Shown here: one piece after another, positions 8,045 through 16,039 of the stretch
Position numbering within the stretch: position 1 is the stretch's first letter
Layout: each line of letters begins with the position of its first letter
Assembly: GCF_020639365.1 (NCBI RefSeq)
Contig: NZ_JAINUL010000001.1
Span: forward strand, 1,062,558 to 1,126,557
DNA: 64,000 nucleotides
Direction: 5' to 3'
DNA from: Streptomyces flavotricini
Lineage (GTDB): Bacteria > Actinomycetota > Actinomycetes > Streptomycetales > Streptomycetaceae
The notes under the pieces: generated by a model
Database searches by the model: none
Told to the model about the DNA's origin: nothing
Seen by the model: the letters and a program-made list of their open reading frames with translations, nothing else
Made by a program: the position numbers and the translations under genes

Positions 8045-9379
8045 ATGGACGAACCGGCCGAGATCGGCCGCAGGGTTCAGCGCATGCGCGCCGAACGCGG
8101 GCTGACACAAAGGGCGTTGGCGGAGCCCTCGTACACCTCCGCCTACATCTCGACCCTGGAGTCGGGCAAGGTCCGGCCCTCCGAGACGGCCCTGCGCTTC
8201 CTCGCCGAGCGGCTCGGCACCTCGTACGAGGAGCTGGCCACCGGGCGCCCCGCCCATCTGGCCACCGAGCTGCGCCTGGCCCTCACCGACGCCCAGCAGA
8301 CGCTGGCCACGGGGGCCGCCGCCGAGGCGGCCGTAAGGTACCGGCAGCTGCTGGCGGACGCGGAACGGCTCGGCCTCGACGCCGAGCGGGCGGAGGCGCT
8401 GCTGGGCCTCGGCGACTGCGCACTGGAGGCGGGGGAACTGCCGGACGCCATCGGTCACTTCGAGTCGGCGGAGCGGCTGCTGGCCGATGAGCCGCTGCCC
8501 CGCCGGGCCCGCCCGATCCGCGGCCGGGCCGTCGCGCACCTGCTCGCCGGGGAGCTCCGCTACGCCTGCTACCTGCTCGAATCCGCCATCGACGAGCTGA
8601 ACGCGAGCGGGCTGGCCGATCCGGAAGCGCTGGTGCTGCTGTACGCGGCCGTGATCGGCCCGTACATCGACATGGGCGCCCACGCCCGGGCAGCGCACGC
8701 CGCCGAGCTGGCTCTGGCGCTGGCTCCGGAGGTGGCCGATCCGGCGCTGGTGGCGGGGATGCACCGGCAGGTCGCGCGGACGTTCCTCACCGCGGGCCGG
8801 CCGGCGGACGCGGACGCTTCCCTCGCCAAGGCGCAGGCGATCTACCGGCAGCTGCGGCTTCGCACCGATCTGGCGCACTGCCACTGGATGCGCGGGTACG
8901 TACAGGCGCAGAACGGCGATCTGGTCGCCGCGGAGGCGGAGTTGCGCACGGCCCGGGACATCCTCGCGGCGCGGCGGGCCGCCCTGTACACGGCGCAGGT
9001 CGAGGTGGAACTCGCGGACGTGCTGCGCCGGCTGGGCCGCTGCGAGGAGGCCGCCGAGCTGCTCTCCGGACTGCTGGAACTGGGCGACAGCCACGGCGCC
9101 GTGCACGCGGGCGGCGCCCACCGGCTGCTCGGGCTGATGGCCGAGGAGCGCGGGGAGGCCGAGGTGGCGGAGGAGCACTACGTCCAGGCGCTGACCCTGC
9201 TGGAACGCAGCGGGGCCAGCGGGGATCTGGCGGATCTGTGCCGGCTGCTGGGTGATCTGCTGCGGCGCACGGGCCGGATCGAGGCCGCGCTGGACGCGTA
9301 CCGCACGGGGCTGGGCCATCGCGCGGCGCCGGGCACCACCACGCTGGGCCCGGCGCCGGCGTCACCGCTGCGGCGGTGA
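8045..9379 (+). CDS. XRE-family regulator with TPR sensor region
   Basis: DNA-binding regulator of 444 residues. Residues 5-65 are a Cro/XRE helix-turn-helix (GRRVQRMRAERGLTQRALAE, YISTLESGKVRPSETALRFL). The remainder is a long array of tetratricopeptide-like helical hairpins (for example AEALLGLGDCALEAGELPDA and AHRLLGLMAEERGEAEVAEE). In Gram-positive bacteria this architecture (Rgg/PlcR/SARP-associated type) often senses peptides or partner proteins. The start at 8045 has AAGGGG upstream and begins directly at the HTH; an in-frame start 51 bases earlier adds unconserved residues. It is divergent from the M64 peptidase gene and is its likeliest regulator. It converges on the MFS gene. Confidence 0.88.
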   Translation: MDEPAEIGRRVQRMRAERGLTQRALAEPSYTSAYISTLESGKVRPSETALRFLAERLGTSYEELATGRPAHLATELRLALTDAQQTLATGAAAEAAVRYRQLLADAERLGLDAERAEALLGLGDCALEAGELPDAIGHFESAERLLADEPLPRRARPIRGRAVAHLLAGELRYACYLLESAIDELNASGLADPEALVLLYAAVIGPYIDMGAHARAAHAAELALALAPEVADPALVAGMHRQVARTFLTAGRPADADASLAKAQAIYRQLRLRTDLAHCHWMRGYVQAQNGDLVAAEAELRTARDILAARRAALYTAQVEVELADVLRRLGRCEEAAELLSGLLELGDSHGAVHAGGAHRLLGLMAEERGEAEVAEEHYVQALTLLERSGASGDLADLCRLLGDLLRRTGRIEAALDAYRTGLGHRAAPGTTTLGPAPASPLRR

Positions 9380-9398
9380 CGCCGGCGGCCCGGCCGCG

Positions 9399-10934
9399 TC
9401 AGTGGTTCTCGGTGGGCCTGAGGTCGCGGGGGATCATCGTCCACGTCGTGGCCGCCGCGGCCACCGCGAGGAGGCCGGCGATGAGGAAGGCCGGGGTGAT
9501 GGCGAGGGTGTAGGCCCGGGAGGCCGCCTCGATCAGGCCCTCTCCCACATCGCCGCCCAGCCGTTCGGCGATGTGGGCGGCCGCGCCCACGGACTCGTGG
9601 ACGGCCGCGGAGGTGACGCCGTCCAGGTCGAGGGCCGGCAGGTTGCCGCGGTAGAGGGCGGCCGCGGTGCTGCCGAGGACGGCGACGCCCATGGCCGAGC
9701 CGAGTTCGTAGCAGGTCTCCTCGATGGCGGCCGCGCTGGAGACCTCCTGCGCGGGCGCGGTCGAGATCAGCGTGACCGAGGCGACGGTGGTGGCGATGCC
9801 CGCGCCCAGGCCCATGACGGTGAGGGCCACGGCGAACGCCGGGTAGCCGAGCTCGGCGAACTGCTGGGAGGTCCAGGGCAGGGCCATGCCGGCCGCGAGC
9901 AGGACCAGTCCGGCGCCCAGCACGTGCCGGATCGCGAAGCGCTGCATCAGCGTCGGGGCGACCATCGAGGCGCAGATCAGGGCGAGCGGGGCGGGCAGCA
10001 GGCGCAGGCCGGCTTCGAGCGGGGTGTAGCCCTGGCCGTACTGGAACCACTGGGTGACGAGGAAGAGGATCGCGCCCATGCCCACCATGGGCAGGAAGAT
10101 GGCGGTGGCGGCGACGCTGAAGGCGGGCCTGGCGAAGAGCCGGACCTGGAGGAGCGGGTCGTCCAGGCGCAGCTGGCGGCGTACGAAGACGGTCAGCGCG
10201 ACGGCCGCGAGGGCGAGCAGGGCCCACGGGAGCGGATCGGTGATCCCGCTCTTGCCGAGCTGCTTGATTCCGCCCGCGAGGGCGAGCATGCCGACGATCG
10301 ACTGGCCGACGCCCCACCAGTCCCAGCGGCCGCCGCTGCGTGGGGAGCGGGATTCGGGCAGGTAGCGCAGGCCGGCCGCGACGATCACGGCGGCGACGGG
10401 GAGGTTGAGGAGGAAGGCGGAGTGCCAGCCGTGGTTTTGGACGAGGAGCCCGCCGACGACCGGGCCGAAGGCCATGCCCCCGCCGAAGACGGCCGCCCAG
10501 ACGGCGAGCGCGAAGGCCCGCTCCTTGGCGTCGGTGAACACGCTGCGCAGGATCGACAGGGTGGACGGCATGATCGCCGCGCCGCCGACGCCGAGGAGGG
10601 CGCGGGCGGCGATGACGTGCCAGGCCTCGGTGGAGAAGACGGCGATGAGCGAGGCGATGGAGAAGATCGCGAAGCCCGCCATGAGCAGCCGCTTGCGGCC
10701 CCAGCGGTCGCCGAGGGCGCCGGCGGTGACGAGCAGACCGGAGAGGGCGAGCGCGTAGACGTCGATGATCCACAGCTGCTGCACGGCGCCGGGCCGGAGG
10801 TCGCCGACGAGGGAGGGGAAGGCCACGTTGAGGATCGTGGTGTCCATCGAGATCAGCAGCAGGCTGCCGGAGAGGATCGCGAGGACGATCCACCGGCGCG
10901 GATCGAGTGGAGCGGTGGGACGGCGGGCGTGCAT
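9399..10934 (-). CDS. MFS drug:H+ antiporter, DHA2 (14-helix) type
   Basis: Integral membrane exporter of 511 residues with about 14 predicted helices. Diagnostic features are MDTTILNVAFPSLVGDL at helix 1, the motif-A loop GALGDRWGRKRLL, ARALLGVGGAAIMPSTLSIL (motif C region) and PVVGGLLVQNHGWHSAFLLN. It resembles EmrB/QacA-like antiporters that export hydrophobic drugs or endogenous metabolites. The substrate is not predictable. The ATG at 10934 begins just before the first helix; a GTG at 10970 is possible but sits against its own Shine-Dalgarno-like AAGGGG. The 5' region contains the large hairpin at 10986-11043, which may control it. Confidence 0.9.
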   Translation of the reverse strand: MHARRPTAPLDPRRWIVLAILSGSLLLISMDTTILNVAFPSLVGDLRPGAVQQLWIIDVYALALSGLLVTAGALGDRWGRKRLLMAGFAIFSIASLIAVFSTEAWHVIAARALLGVGGAAIMPSTLSILRSVFTDAKERAFALAVWAAVFGGGMAFGPVVGGLLVQNHGWHSAFLLNLPVAAVIVAAGLRYLPESRSPRSGGRWDWWGVGQSIVGMLALAGGIKQLGKSGITDPLPWALLALAAVALTVFVRRQLRLDDPLLQVRLFARPAFSVAATAIFLPMVGMGAILFLVTQWFQYGQGYTPLEAGLRLLPAPLALICASMVAPTLMQRFAIRHVLGAGLVLLAAGMALPWTSQQFAELGYPAFAVALTVMGLGAGIATTVASVTLISTAPAQEVSSAAAIEETCYELGSAMGVAVLGSTAAALYRGNLPALDLDGVTSAAVHESVGAAAHIAERLGGDVGEGLIEAASRAYTLAITPAFLIAGLLAVAAAATTWTMIPRDLRPTENH

Positions 10935-10985
10935 GGGGTTCCGTTCAGGTGAGCGGGCGGGGAGGCCCACCCCTTCGCACAGCAG

Positions 10986-11043
10986 TGAGCCTCCTTCGCC
11001 CCGAATGATACATCAACGTCTCATTCGGGGCGAAGGAGGCTCA
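10986..11043. repeat. 58-bp near-perfect palindrome (hairpin or operator)
   Basis: The arms 10986-11008 and 11021-11043 are exact reverse complements over 23 bp. Inside them a single mismatch and two further pairs (AC/GT) leave a six-base loop, ATCAAC. It lies 52 bp upstream of the MFS start and 10 bp after the stop of the small gene at 11054. It can serve as terminator of the latter, as a binding site for a dimeric repressor, or both. The arms contain AAGGAGG, so folding would hide a Shine-Dalgarno-like sequence. Confidence 0.8.
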
Positions 11044-11053
11044 GAATCGGAGC

Positions 11054-11296
11054 TCAGCCCTCGCCGGTCCGCGCCCGGGCGCCCGACCGGGTCCGCCCCG
11101 GCGTCTGGGCGCGCTGCGGATGCCGGCGTACGTACTCGTGCTCCAGCTCGTTCATCCGCTGCGTGTGGGTGACCAACGCCTCGTCCGACCCGTAGAGCAG
11201 GGTCTCGTGGCGGGTCCGGTGGATGGCCTCCAGCTCCTTGAGCAGCTTGCCTTCCTCCAGGTGCGCCGCCGAGGGACCGCCGTCATGATCCGCCAT
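11054..11296 (-). CDS. small conserved hydrophilic protein (DUF6158-like)
   Basis: An 80-residue soluble protein with a helical core, EGKLLKELEAIHRTRHETLL and THTQRMNELEHEYVRRHP, and a basic Arg/Thr/Gly-rich tail. I recall short actinobacterial proteins of this pattern filed as DUF6158, with unknown function. The ATG follows an exceptionally purine-rich site (GGAGGAGGAGGTG). The 3' end abuts the palindrome at 10986-11043. No metal- or nucleotide-binding motif is seen. Confidence 0.7.
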   Translation of the reverse strand: MADHDGGPSAAHLEEGKLLKELEAIHRTRHETLLYGSDEALVTHTQRMNELEHEYVRRHPQRAQTPGRTRSGARARTGEG

Positions 11297-11415
11297 GGCC
11301 CGTACACCTCCTCCTCTCCATCATCCCCTCGGATGCCCCTTTCGTCCCGGCCGCACCTGATTCAGCCGCCCTTCCCCCGGACTGCGCGCCGTGGCGCTGC
11401 GGCTACCCTGTCGCC

Positions 11416-12534
11416 ATGACGATGCGTGCGGTTGTCCATGTGAATGTGGACGCGATGATCGAGGACCTCAGGACACTCGTCGAGATCGAGTCCCCCTCGC
11501 GGGACCTCGACGCCCTGGGGGTATCGGCCAAAACCGTCGCCGCCGTCATCGAGAACCGCCTCGGCGGCGAGGCCGTCCTCATCGAGAGCGAGACCGGCCC
11601 GCACGTCCACTGGTCGGGCGGCGGCGAGCCGCAGGTCCTGATCCTCGGCCACCACGACACGGTGTTCCCGCTCGGGACCCTCGAACGCCGCCCGTTCGCG
11701 GTCGAGAACGGGCGGGTCACCGGCCCCGGGGTCTTCGACATGCTCGGCGGACTGGTGCAGGCCGTCCACGGGCTCGCCCTGCTCGACGACCTGTCGGGCG
11801 TCGAGATCCTGGTGACCGCCGACGAGGAGATCGGCTCCCCCTCCTCGCGGGCCCTCATCGAAGAGCGCGCCCTGGCCTGCGGGGCGGTGCTGGTGTTCGA
11901 AGGCGCCGCCGACGGCGGGGCCCTGAAGACCGGGCGCAAGGGCTGCGGCTCGTTCCACGTCTCCGTCGCGGGCCGGGCCTCGCACGCGGGCCTCGAACCC
12001 GAGGCCGGGGTCAACGCCCTGATCGAGGCGGCACACCTCGTACTGGACATCGCCGCGCTCGGCCGGCCCGAGATCGGAACGACCGTCACGCCGACCGTCG
12101 CGTCCGCGGGGGGCGTGGACAACGTCGTGCCCGCCGAGGCGACCGTCACCGCCGACGTACGGGTCGAATCAGCCCGCGAACAGGCACGCATCGAGTCCGC
12201 GTTCGCGGCGCTCGCCCCGCACCTCGAAGACGCGGAGATCTCCGTCCACGGGTCCATCGGCCGGCCCCCGATGCCGGAGTCGGCGTCGGCCGATCTCTTC
12301 GCCGTGGCCCAGCGGCTGCTCCCCGGCCTCGAAGGCCGCTCGGTCGGCGGCGGCAGCGACGGCAACTTCACCGCGGCGCTGGGGGTTCCGACCCTGGACG
12401 GCCTGGGCGCGGTGGGCGGCGGCGCGCACGCCGATCACGAGTACGTGCTGGTCGACGCCATGGCCGAGCGGGCGAACCTCGTGGCCGGACTGGTCCGGGC
12501 GATCCGCAACACCCAGGAGAACGCGGGCGCTTAG
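11416..12534 (+). CDS. M20 family metallopeptidase (CPG2-like)
   Basis: Cytoplasmic dinuclear-zinc exopeptidase or deacylase of 372 residues. Zinc ligands and catalytic residues are visible: GHHDTVFP (His79-Asp81 region), FDMLGG (bridging Asp108), DEEIGS (catalytic base in Asp136-Glu138) and the C-terminal GGGAHADHEYV with the last metal histidine. The dimerisation lid lies between about residues 175 and 290 (GCGSFHVSVAGRASHAG, VDNVVPAEATVTADVR). The closest pattern is carboxypeptidase G2/ArgE-type enzymes, which release glutamate or other amino acids from N-acyl or peptide substrates. Specificity is unknown. No operon partner: the gene is followed by a non-coding stretch. Confidence 0.9.
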   Translation: MTMRAVVHVNVDAMIEDLRTLVEIESPSRDLDALGVSAKTVAAVIENRLGGEAVLIESETGPHVHWSGGGEPQVLILGHHDTVFPLGTLERRPFAVENGRVTGPGVFDMLGGLVQAVHGLALLDDLSGVEILVTADEEIGSPSSRALIEERALACGAVLVFEGAADGGALKTGRKGCGSFHVSVAGRASHAGLEPEAGVNALIEAAHLVLDIAALGRPEIGTTVTPTVASAGGVDNVVPAEATVTADVRVESAREQARIESAFAALAPHLEDAEISVHGSIGRPPMPESASADLFAVAQRLLPGLEGRSVGGGSDGNFTAALGVPTLDGLGAVGGGAHADHEYVLVDAMAERANLVAGLVRAIRNTQENAGA

Positions 12535-12946
12535 GCCGCGCCTTTCGGATCATCTGACTGTCGAGCGTTCCGGCAGCCGGAAGACCGTCCACGAACGGCA
12601 CCGGCGCTGGTCGGCGGACGGCTCCGGCCGTGATCCGTCAGACGTGGCCTCATCGGTGAAGGGGTCTTCCAGCGTCGGGATGCACGGGACAGCTGCGCCT
12701 CCGTGTGCTGCGTGACCGCGCCCCGAGCGAGTCCGAGCACGCGTCATCTGCGCCATGCGAAGCCGGAGCTCGTCCACGCCATGGCGCAGCCGGACGTCAT
12801 CGTCGTCATCGTCGTCATCAACCGGGTTCTCCCCGACGGCGATCCAGCCGTGGCACTCGAACACGTCACGATCCTGGAGGGGTCAGCCCGGCCTCGACAG
12901 GCCCGACCACGGCATGATCCGCCGGACACCCCCTACGGGCCCGCGG
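12535..12946. other. non-coding stretch with decayed sequence
   Basis: About 410 bp without a convincing gene. It contains an IS5-like transposase fragment at the left end and, at 12796-12822, a short 9-bp-period repeat of GTCATCGTC. Frames here have poor codon usage and no ribosome binding sites. It looks like decayed insertion-sequence and intergenic material leading into the TetR operator. Confidence 0.5.
12569..12625 (+). mobile_element. fragment of IS5-type transposase
   Basis: In one plus-strand frame the bases encode GSRKTVHERHRRWSADGSGRD. This closely resembles the conserved stretch before the catalytic core of IS5-group DDE transposases (remembered pattern GSWKTVHERHRRWSADGTW). Neither the rest of the transposase nor terminal inverted repeats are present. 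It is a dead remnant, supported by only about 20 residues. Confidence 0.45.
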
Positions 12947-12984
12947 ATAGACACTGTCTACCCCTCCTGGTAGACAGTGTCTAT
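12947..12984. promoter_or_regulatory. double TetR operator overlapping the start codon
   Basis: ATAGACACTGTCTAC (12947-12961) and its exact reverse complement GTAGACAGTGTCTAT (12970-12984) flank an 8-bp spacer. Each arm is itself a palindrome around one base (TAGACA-N-TGTCTA), so two repressor dimers could bind side by side. The right site includes the first two bases of the TetR ATG at 12983. That fits autorepression of a transcript starting at or next to the start codon. Confidence 0.8.
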
Positions 12985-13603
12985 GGACCCGCACCACCCG
13001 CTCCGGGAACGTCTGATCGACGTCGGCGTCGAGCTCGTACTGACCGAGGGCACCGCCGCCCTCGGCCTGCGTGAGATCGCCCGCCGCGCCGGGGTGTCGC
13101 ACGGCGCACCCCGGCGCTACTTCCCCACCCACCACGCGCTGCTCTCGGCGATCGCCCGGCGCGGATTCGCCGACCTCGGCGGCCGGTTCGCCGCGGCGAC
13201 CGCGCCCGGCTCCTCACCGCGCGAGCAGCTGCGGGCGCTCGGGTGCGCGTACGTCGGCTACGCGCTGGAGCGCCGCGGGATGTTCGAGCTGATGTTCCGC
13301 CACGACCTCCTCGACAGCGAGGCAACGCAGAACACCGGGGAAGAGGCCGCCGGGCCGCGGCAGCCGAAGCTGCGCGAGTCCACGATCCCGCTCTTCCGCC
13401 TCCTCGTCGGACTCGTCTCCCGCTGCCGGAGCGACGCGGACCCGGAGGTCGTCGCCGGCTCCCTGTGGGCCAACCTGCACGGCGTGGCCCAGCTGTGGGC
13501 CTGGGGCAGCCTGCCCCTGGTCCTCGAAGCCGGCCGCGCCGTCGGTGTCGAACGGCTCGTCGACGCCGCCCTGGTCGCCCACCTCGGGCCGGACCCCGCA
13601 TGA
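12983..13603 (+). CDS. TetR/AcrR family repressor
   Basis: Cytoplasmic one-component regulator of 206 residues. The N-terminal helix-turn-helix (LGLREIARRAGVSHGAPRRYFP, about residues 28-50) is followed by an all-helical ligand-binding domain. It is probably the autorepressor of its operon with the MFS exporter: the double palindrome covers its promoter and start, and its stop overlaps the exporter start as ATGA. No Shine-Dalgarno sequence precedes the ATG (upstream plus-strand bases are pyrimidine-rich), so a leaderless mRNA is likely. The inducer is probably a substrate of the exporter. Confidence 0.9.
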   Translation: MDPHHPLRERLIDVGVELVLTEGTAALGLREIARRAGVSHGAPRRYFPTHHALLSAIARRGFADLGGRFAAATAPGSSPREQLRALGCAYVGYALERRGMFELMFRHDLLDSEATQNTGEEAAGPRQPKLRESTIPLFRLLVGLVSRCRSDADPEVVAGSLWANLHGVAQLWAWGSLPLVLEAGRAVGVERLVDAALVAHLGPDPA

Positions 13604-15084
13604 CCCGCGCGCGGCAGCGGATCGCGCTGCTCGTCAGCGTCGGCGGCGCGATGCTCGTCGCCCTCGACGGCACCGTCCTCAGCGTGGCGCAGCCCAGCCT
13701 GCGCCAGGACCTCGGGGCCAGCGTGGCCCGGGTCCAGTGGACGAGCACCGCCTACCTCCTCGCCGTTGCCGCCTTCCTCGTCATCGCCGGCCGCCTCGGC
13801 GACCGGTACGGGCACACGCGGCTGCTCCTCACCGGCGTGCTCGGCTTCGCCGCGAGCTCCGCAGGGATCGCGCTCGCGCCCGGGATCGGCTGGGTCATCG
13901 CCCTGCGCGCCGCCCAGGGGGTGTTCGGGGCCCTGCTGCAACCGGCGACCCTCGCGCTGCTGCGCCTCGCCTACCCGCCCGACCGGCTCGCCACCCCGGT
14001 GGCGGTCCGGACCAGTGCCATCGGCGCGGCCGCCGCGGCCGGCCCGCTGCTCGGGGGCGTACTGGTCGCGCAGGCGGGCTGGCGTTCGGTGTTCGTGCTG
14101 AACGTGCCGATCGCCCTCGCGATCGCCGCACTCGCCCTCGCCGTACGGATCCCCGCGCCGGACCGGACCGGATCCGCGGGGCCCGCACCGGACGGCCCCG
14201 GCTCGGGCCGGCCCGCGCTGACCGGCGCGGCGCTGCTGGCCGCCGCCCTCGCCGTACTCGTCCACGCCCTGGCCGGTGTGCCCGCCCACGGCTGGACCGC
14301 GCCTCCGACGCTGCTCGGGCTCTGCGGGGCCGCCGCCCTCGCGGCCACGCTCGTACGGTACGAACGGCGGGCCGCGCAGCCCCTCGTACCGGCGGCCGTG
14401 GCGCGGTCCCGGCCCGTCGCGGCCTCGATGGCACTGCTGCTGGCCGTCTCCGCCGGCATGTTCGGGGCGCTGTTCACGGCGACCTTCCTGCTCCAGGACG
14501 TACGGGGGCTCGGCCCGCTCGCCACCGGTCTGCTGGTGCTCCCGCTGACCGGCTGCATGGTCGTGGGCGCGCCGCTGACGGGCCTGGCGCTGCGCCGGTA
14601 CGGGCCGCGCCGGACCGCGCTGGCCGGTACGGGCCTGGTCGTCCTCGGGGTCGGCGGCCTGGGTGCGGGAGCGGGACCGGCGGTCATGGCGGCCTTCGCG
14701 GCGCTCGGCGCCGGGTTCGCCGCGGTCATGGTGACCGCCACCGGCACGGTGGTCGGGGACGCCCCGGCCGGGTACGCGGGGGTCGTGGGCGGGCTCAAGC
14801 AGACGGCGATGAACGTCGGTCCGACCCTGGGCATCGCCGTCGCGGCGGGCGGGGGCGCGGGCTCCGCGACCGCGCCGACCGCGCTGTTCGCCCTCGCGGC
14901 GCTGGCCGCCGTGGGACTGCTGCCCGCCTCACTGCTGCCGCGCGGCACGCGCCGTACAGCTGCGGGCGACGTCGTCGGCGAAGACACGGGCCAGCGGGGA
15001 CAGCGACGCCCAGCGGCGGACGGCCCAGCCGACCGGGAGCGCCGGCAGGGCCGGGACCGGGACGAGGCGCAGCGGGCCGTCTGA
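13600..15084 (+). CDS. MFS drug exporter, DHA2 type, co-transcribed with TetR
   Basis: Membrane exporter of 494 residues. MLVALDGTVLSVAQPSLRQD opens helix 1, AGRLGDRYGHTRLLL is the motif-A loop, and LRAAQGVFGALLQPATLALL and LLGGVLVAQAGWRSVFVLN follow the family pattern. The start overlaps the TetR stop by four bases, so expression is coupled and probably drug-inducible. The last membrane helix ends near LLPASLLPRG. The remaining ~40 residues are hydrophilic and encoded antisense to the 3' part of the LysR gene, with 156 bp of convergent overlap. That tail looks like read-through after loss of an earlier stop rather than a domain. Confidence 0.88.
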   Translation: MTRARQRIALLVSVGGAMLVALDGTVLSVAQPSLRQDLGASVARVQWTSTAYLLAVAAFLVIAGRLGDRYGHTRLLLTGVLGFAASSAGIALAPGIGWVIALRAAQGVFGALLQPATLALLRLAYPPDRLATPVAVRTSAIGAAAAAGPLLGGVLVAQAGWRSVFVLNVPIALAIAALALAVRIPAPDRTGSAGPAPDGPGSGRPALTGAALLAAALAVLVHALAGVPAHGWTAPPTLLGLCGAAALAATLVRYERRAAQPLVPAAVARSRPVAASMALLLAVSAGMFGALFTATFLLQDVRGLGPLATGLLVLPLTGCMVVGAPLTGLALRRYGPRRTALAGTGLVVLGVGGLGAGAGPAVMAAFAALGAGFAAVMVTATGTVVGDAPAGYAGVVGGLKQTAMNVGPTLGIAVAAGGGAGSATAPTALFALAALAAVGLLPASLLPRGTRRTAAGDVVGEDTGQRGQRRPAADGPADRERRQGRDRDEAQRAV

Positions 15085-15861
15085 TCCGGGGACCCGCCAG
15101 CCGGGCAGGGCCGGCACGACGGCGTGGCCGAGGCCCAGTTCGGCCAGCAGGAGGGCGGTGTCCCAGTCGGCCACGCTGGTGTCCGACCGTATCCGGATGC
15201 CGGATTCCGCGAAGGCGGCGTCGAGGTGGGCGCGGGACGCGGAGTTCTCCGGGAGCCGGATGTGGCGGATGCCGGTGAGGTCGGCCGGCTCGATCCGCGG
15301 CCTGGCGGCGAGGGGGTCGCCGGCGCAGACCGCGAGCACCCAGGGCAGCTCCATCACCGGGCGCTGCTCGATGCCGCGCACGGGCCGGCCGATGGTGATC
15401 CAGGCGAGGTCCAGGTCGTCGGCGGCGAGCGCGTCGAAGCAGCTGCGGCTGGAGTTCTCGGTCTGGAATTCCAGGCTGACCTGCGGGTGTCGGCGCCGGA
15501 AGTCGACGACGGCCTCGGACATGAAGTGCCGTACGGTCGTCGCGCCCGTGGTGATGCGCACCGAACCGCCGTTCCCGTGGACGAGTTCGTCGAGGCGGCG
15601 CAGGGCCCCGTCGAGTCCGGCGATGCCGTCGGCGGCGGCCGCCTGGAGAATGCGCCCGGCCTCGGTGGGGACGACTCCGCGGGCGTGCCGCTCCAGCAGC
15701 TCGGTCCCCGTCTGCCTTTCGAGACGGCGGACGTGCTGGCTGACGGCCGACTGGGTGCGGCCGAGGTCGCGGGCGACGGCGCTGAGACTGCCGGCCCGGC
15801 AGACGGCCACGAAGACACGGAGATCGTCGAGAGTCACGAATTCCAGGCTACTCCAAGCCAT
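14929..15861 (-). CDS. LysR family transcriptional regulator
   Basis: LysR-type regulator of 310 residues. Residues about 8-68 form the winged HTH (DLRVFVAVCRAGSLSAVARD, RTQSAVSQHVRRLERQTG). A periplasmic-binding-protein-like effector domain follows (VSLEFQTENSSRSCFDALAA, LAELGLGHAVVPALPGW). The start used gives MAWSSLEFVTLDDL; GTG nine codons later would begin at the HTH. A perfect palindrome covers the start codon. The target may be the DUF6817-like gene upstream or a distant locus. The 3' end overlaps the MFS gene on the other strand. Confidence 0.9.
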   Translation of the reverse strand: MAWSSLEFVTLDDLRVFVAVCRAGSLSAVARDLGRTQSAVSQHVRRLERQTGTELLERHARGVVPTEAGRILQAAAADGIAGLDGALRRLDELVHGNGGSVRITTGATTVRHFMSEAVVDFRRRHPQVSLEFQTENSSRSCFDALAADDLDLAWITIGRPVRGIEQRPVMELPWVLAVCAGDPLAARPRIEPADLTGIRHIRLPENSASRAHLDAAFAESGIRIRSDTSVADWDTALLLAELGLGHAVVPALPGWRVPGSDGPLRLVPVPALPALPVGWAVRRWASLSPLARVFADDVARSCTARAARQQ

Positions 15862-15903
15862 AGCTTGGGTCTTGATAGGGAATCAGAGGATTGACTTGGG
15901 TCT
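15853..15903. promoter_or_regulatory. LysR-type autoregulatory sites
   Basis: CCAAGC-CATA-GCTTGG (15853-15868) is a perfect palindrome spanning the LysR start codon. CTTGGGTCT occurs at 15864-15872 and again at 15895-15903, 31 bp apart (three helical turns). This matches the usual LysR arrangement of a recognition site plus an activation site upstream of its own gene. Confidence 0.5.
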
Positions 15904-15941
15904 GAGGGTGGACAACGATCAATTCAGGGCCCAGGGCGGCA

Positions 15942-15991
15942 ACCCGTCCGCGCTCGTGCCGGGTCCGGACCCGGCACGAGCGCGGACGGGT
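15942..15991. repeat. perfect 50-bp palindrome
   Basis: Bases 15942-15966 and 15967-15991 are exact reverse complements with no spacer, giving two 25-bp arms around TCCGGA. The element sits between the divergent LysR and DUF6817-like genes, 48 bp before the latter's start. It could fold into a very stable RNA hairpin, extrude as a cruciform, or bind a large dimer. As a terminator it would be oddly placed, since no gene ends nearby. Confidence 0.9.
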
Positions 15992-16039
15992 GTCGACCCA
16001 CCCCCCCCTTTCACTCGCGCGCGGGAAAGGACCACGCCC

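Noticed and set aside
12550..12864. Minus-strand frame with an eight-Asp run
   Set aside because: The Asp run comes from a 9-bp repeat, there is no ribosome binding site, and the frame overlaps the IS5-like remnant; not a credible gene.
12977..12982. Alternative GTG start for TetR two codons upstream
   Set aside because: It lies inside the right operator palindrome and has no ribosome binding site; the ATG at 12983 fits the leaderless model and family length.
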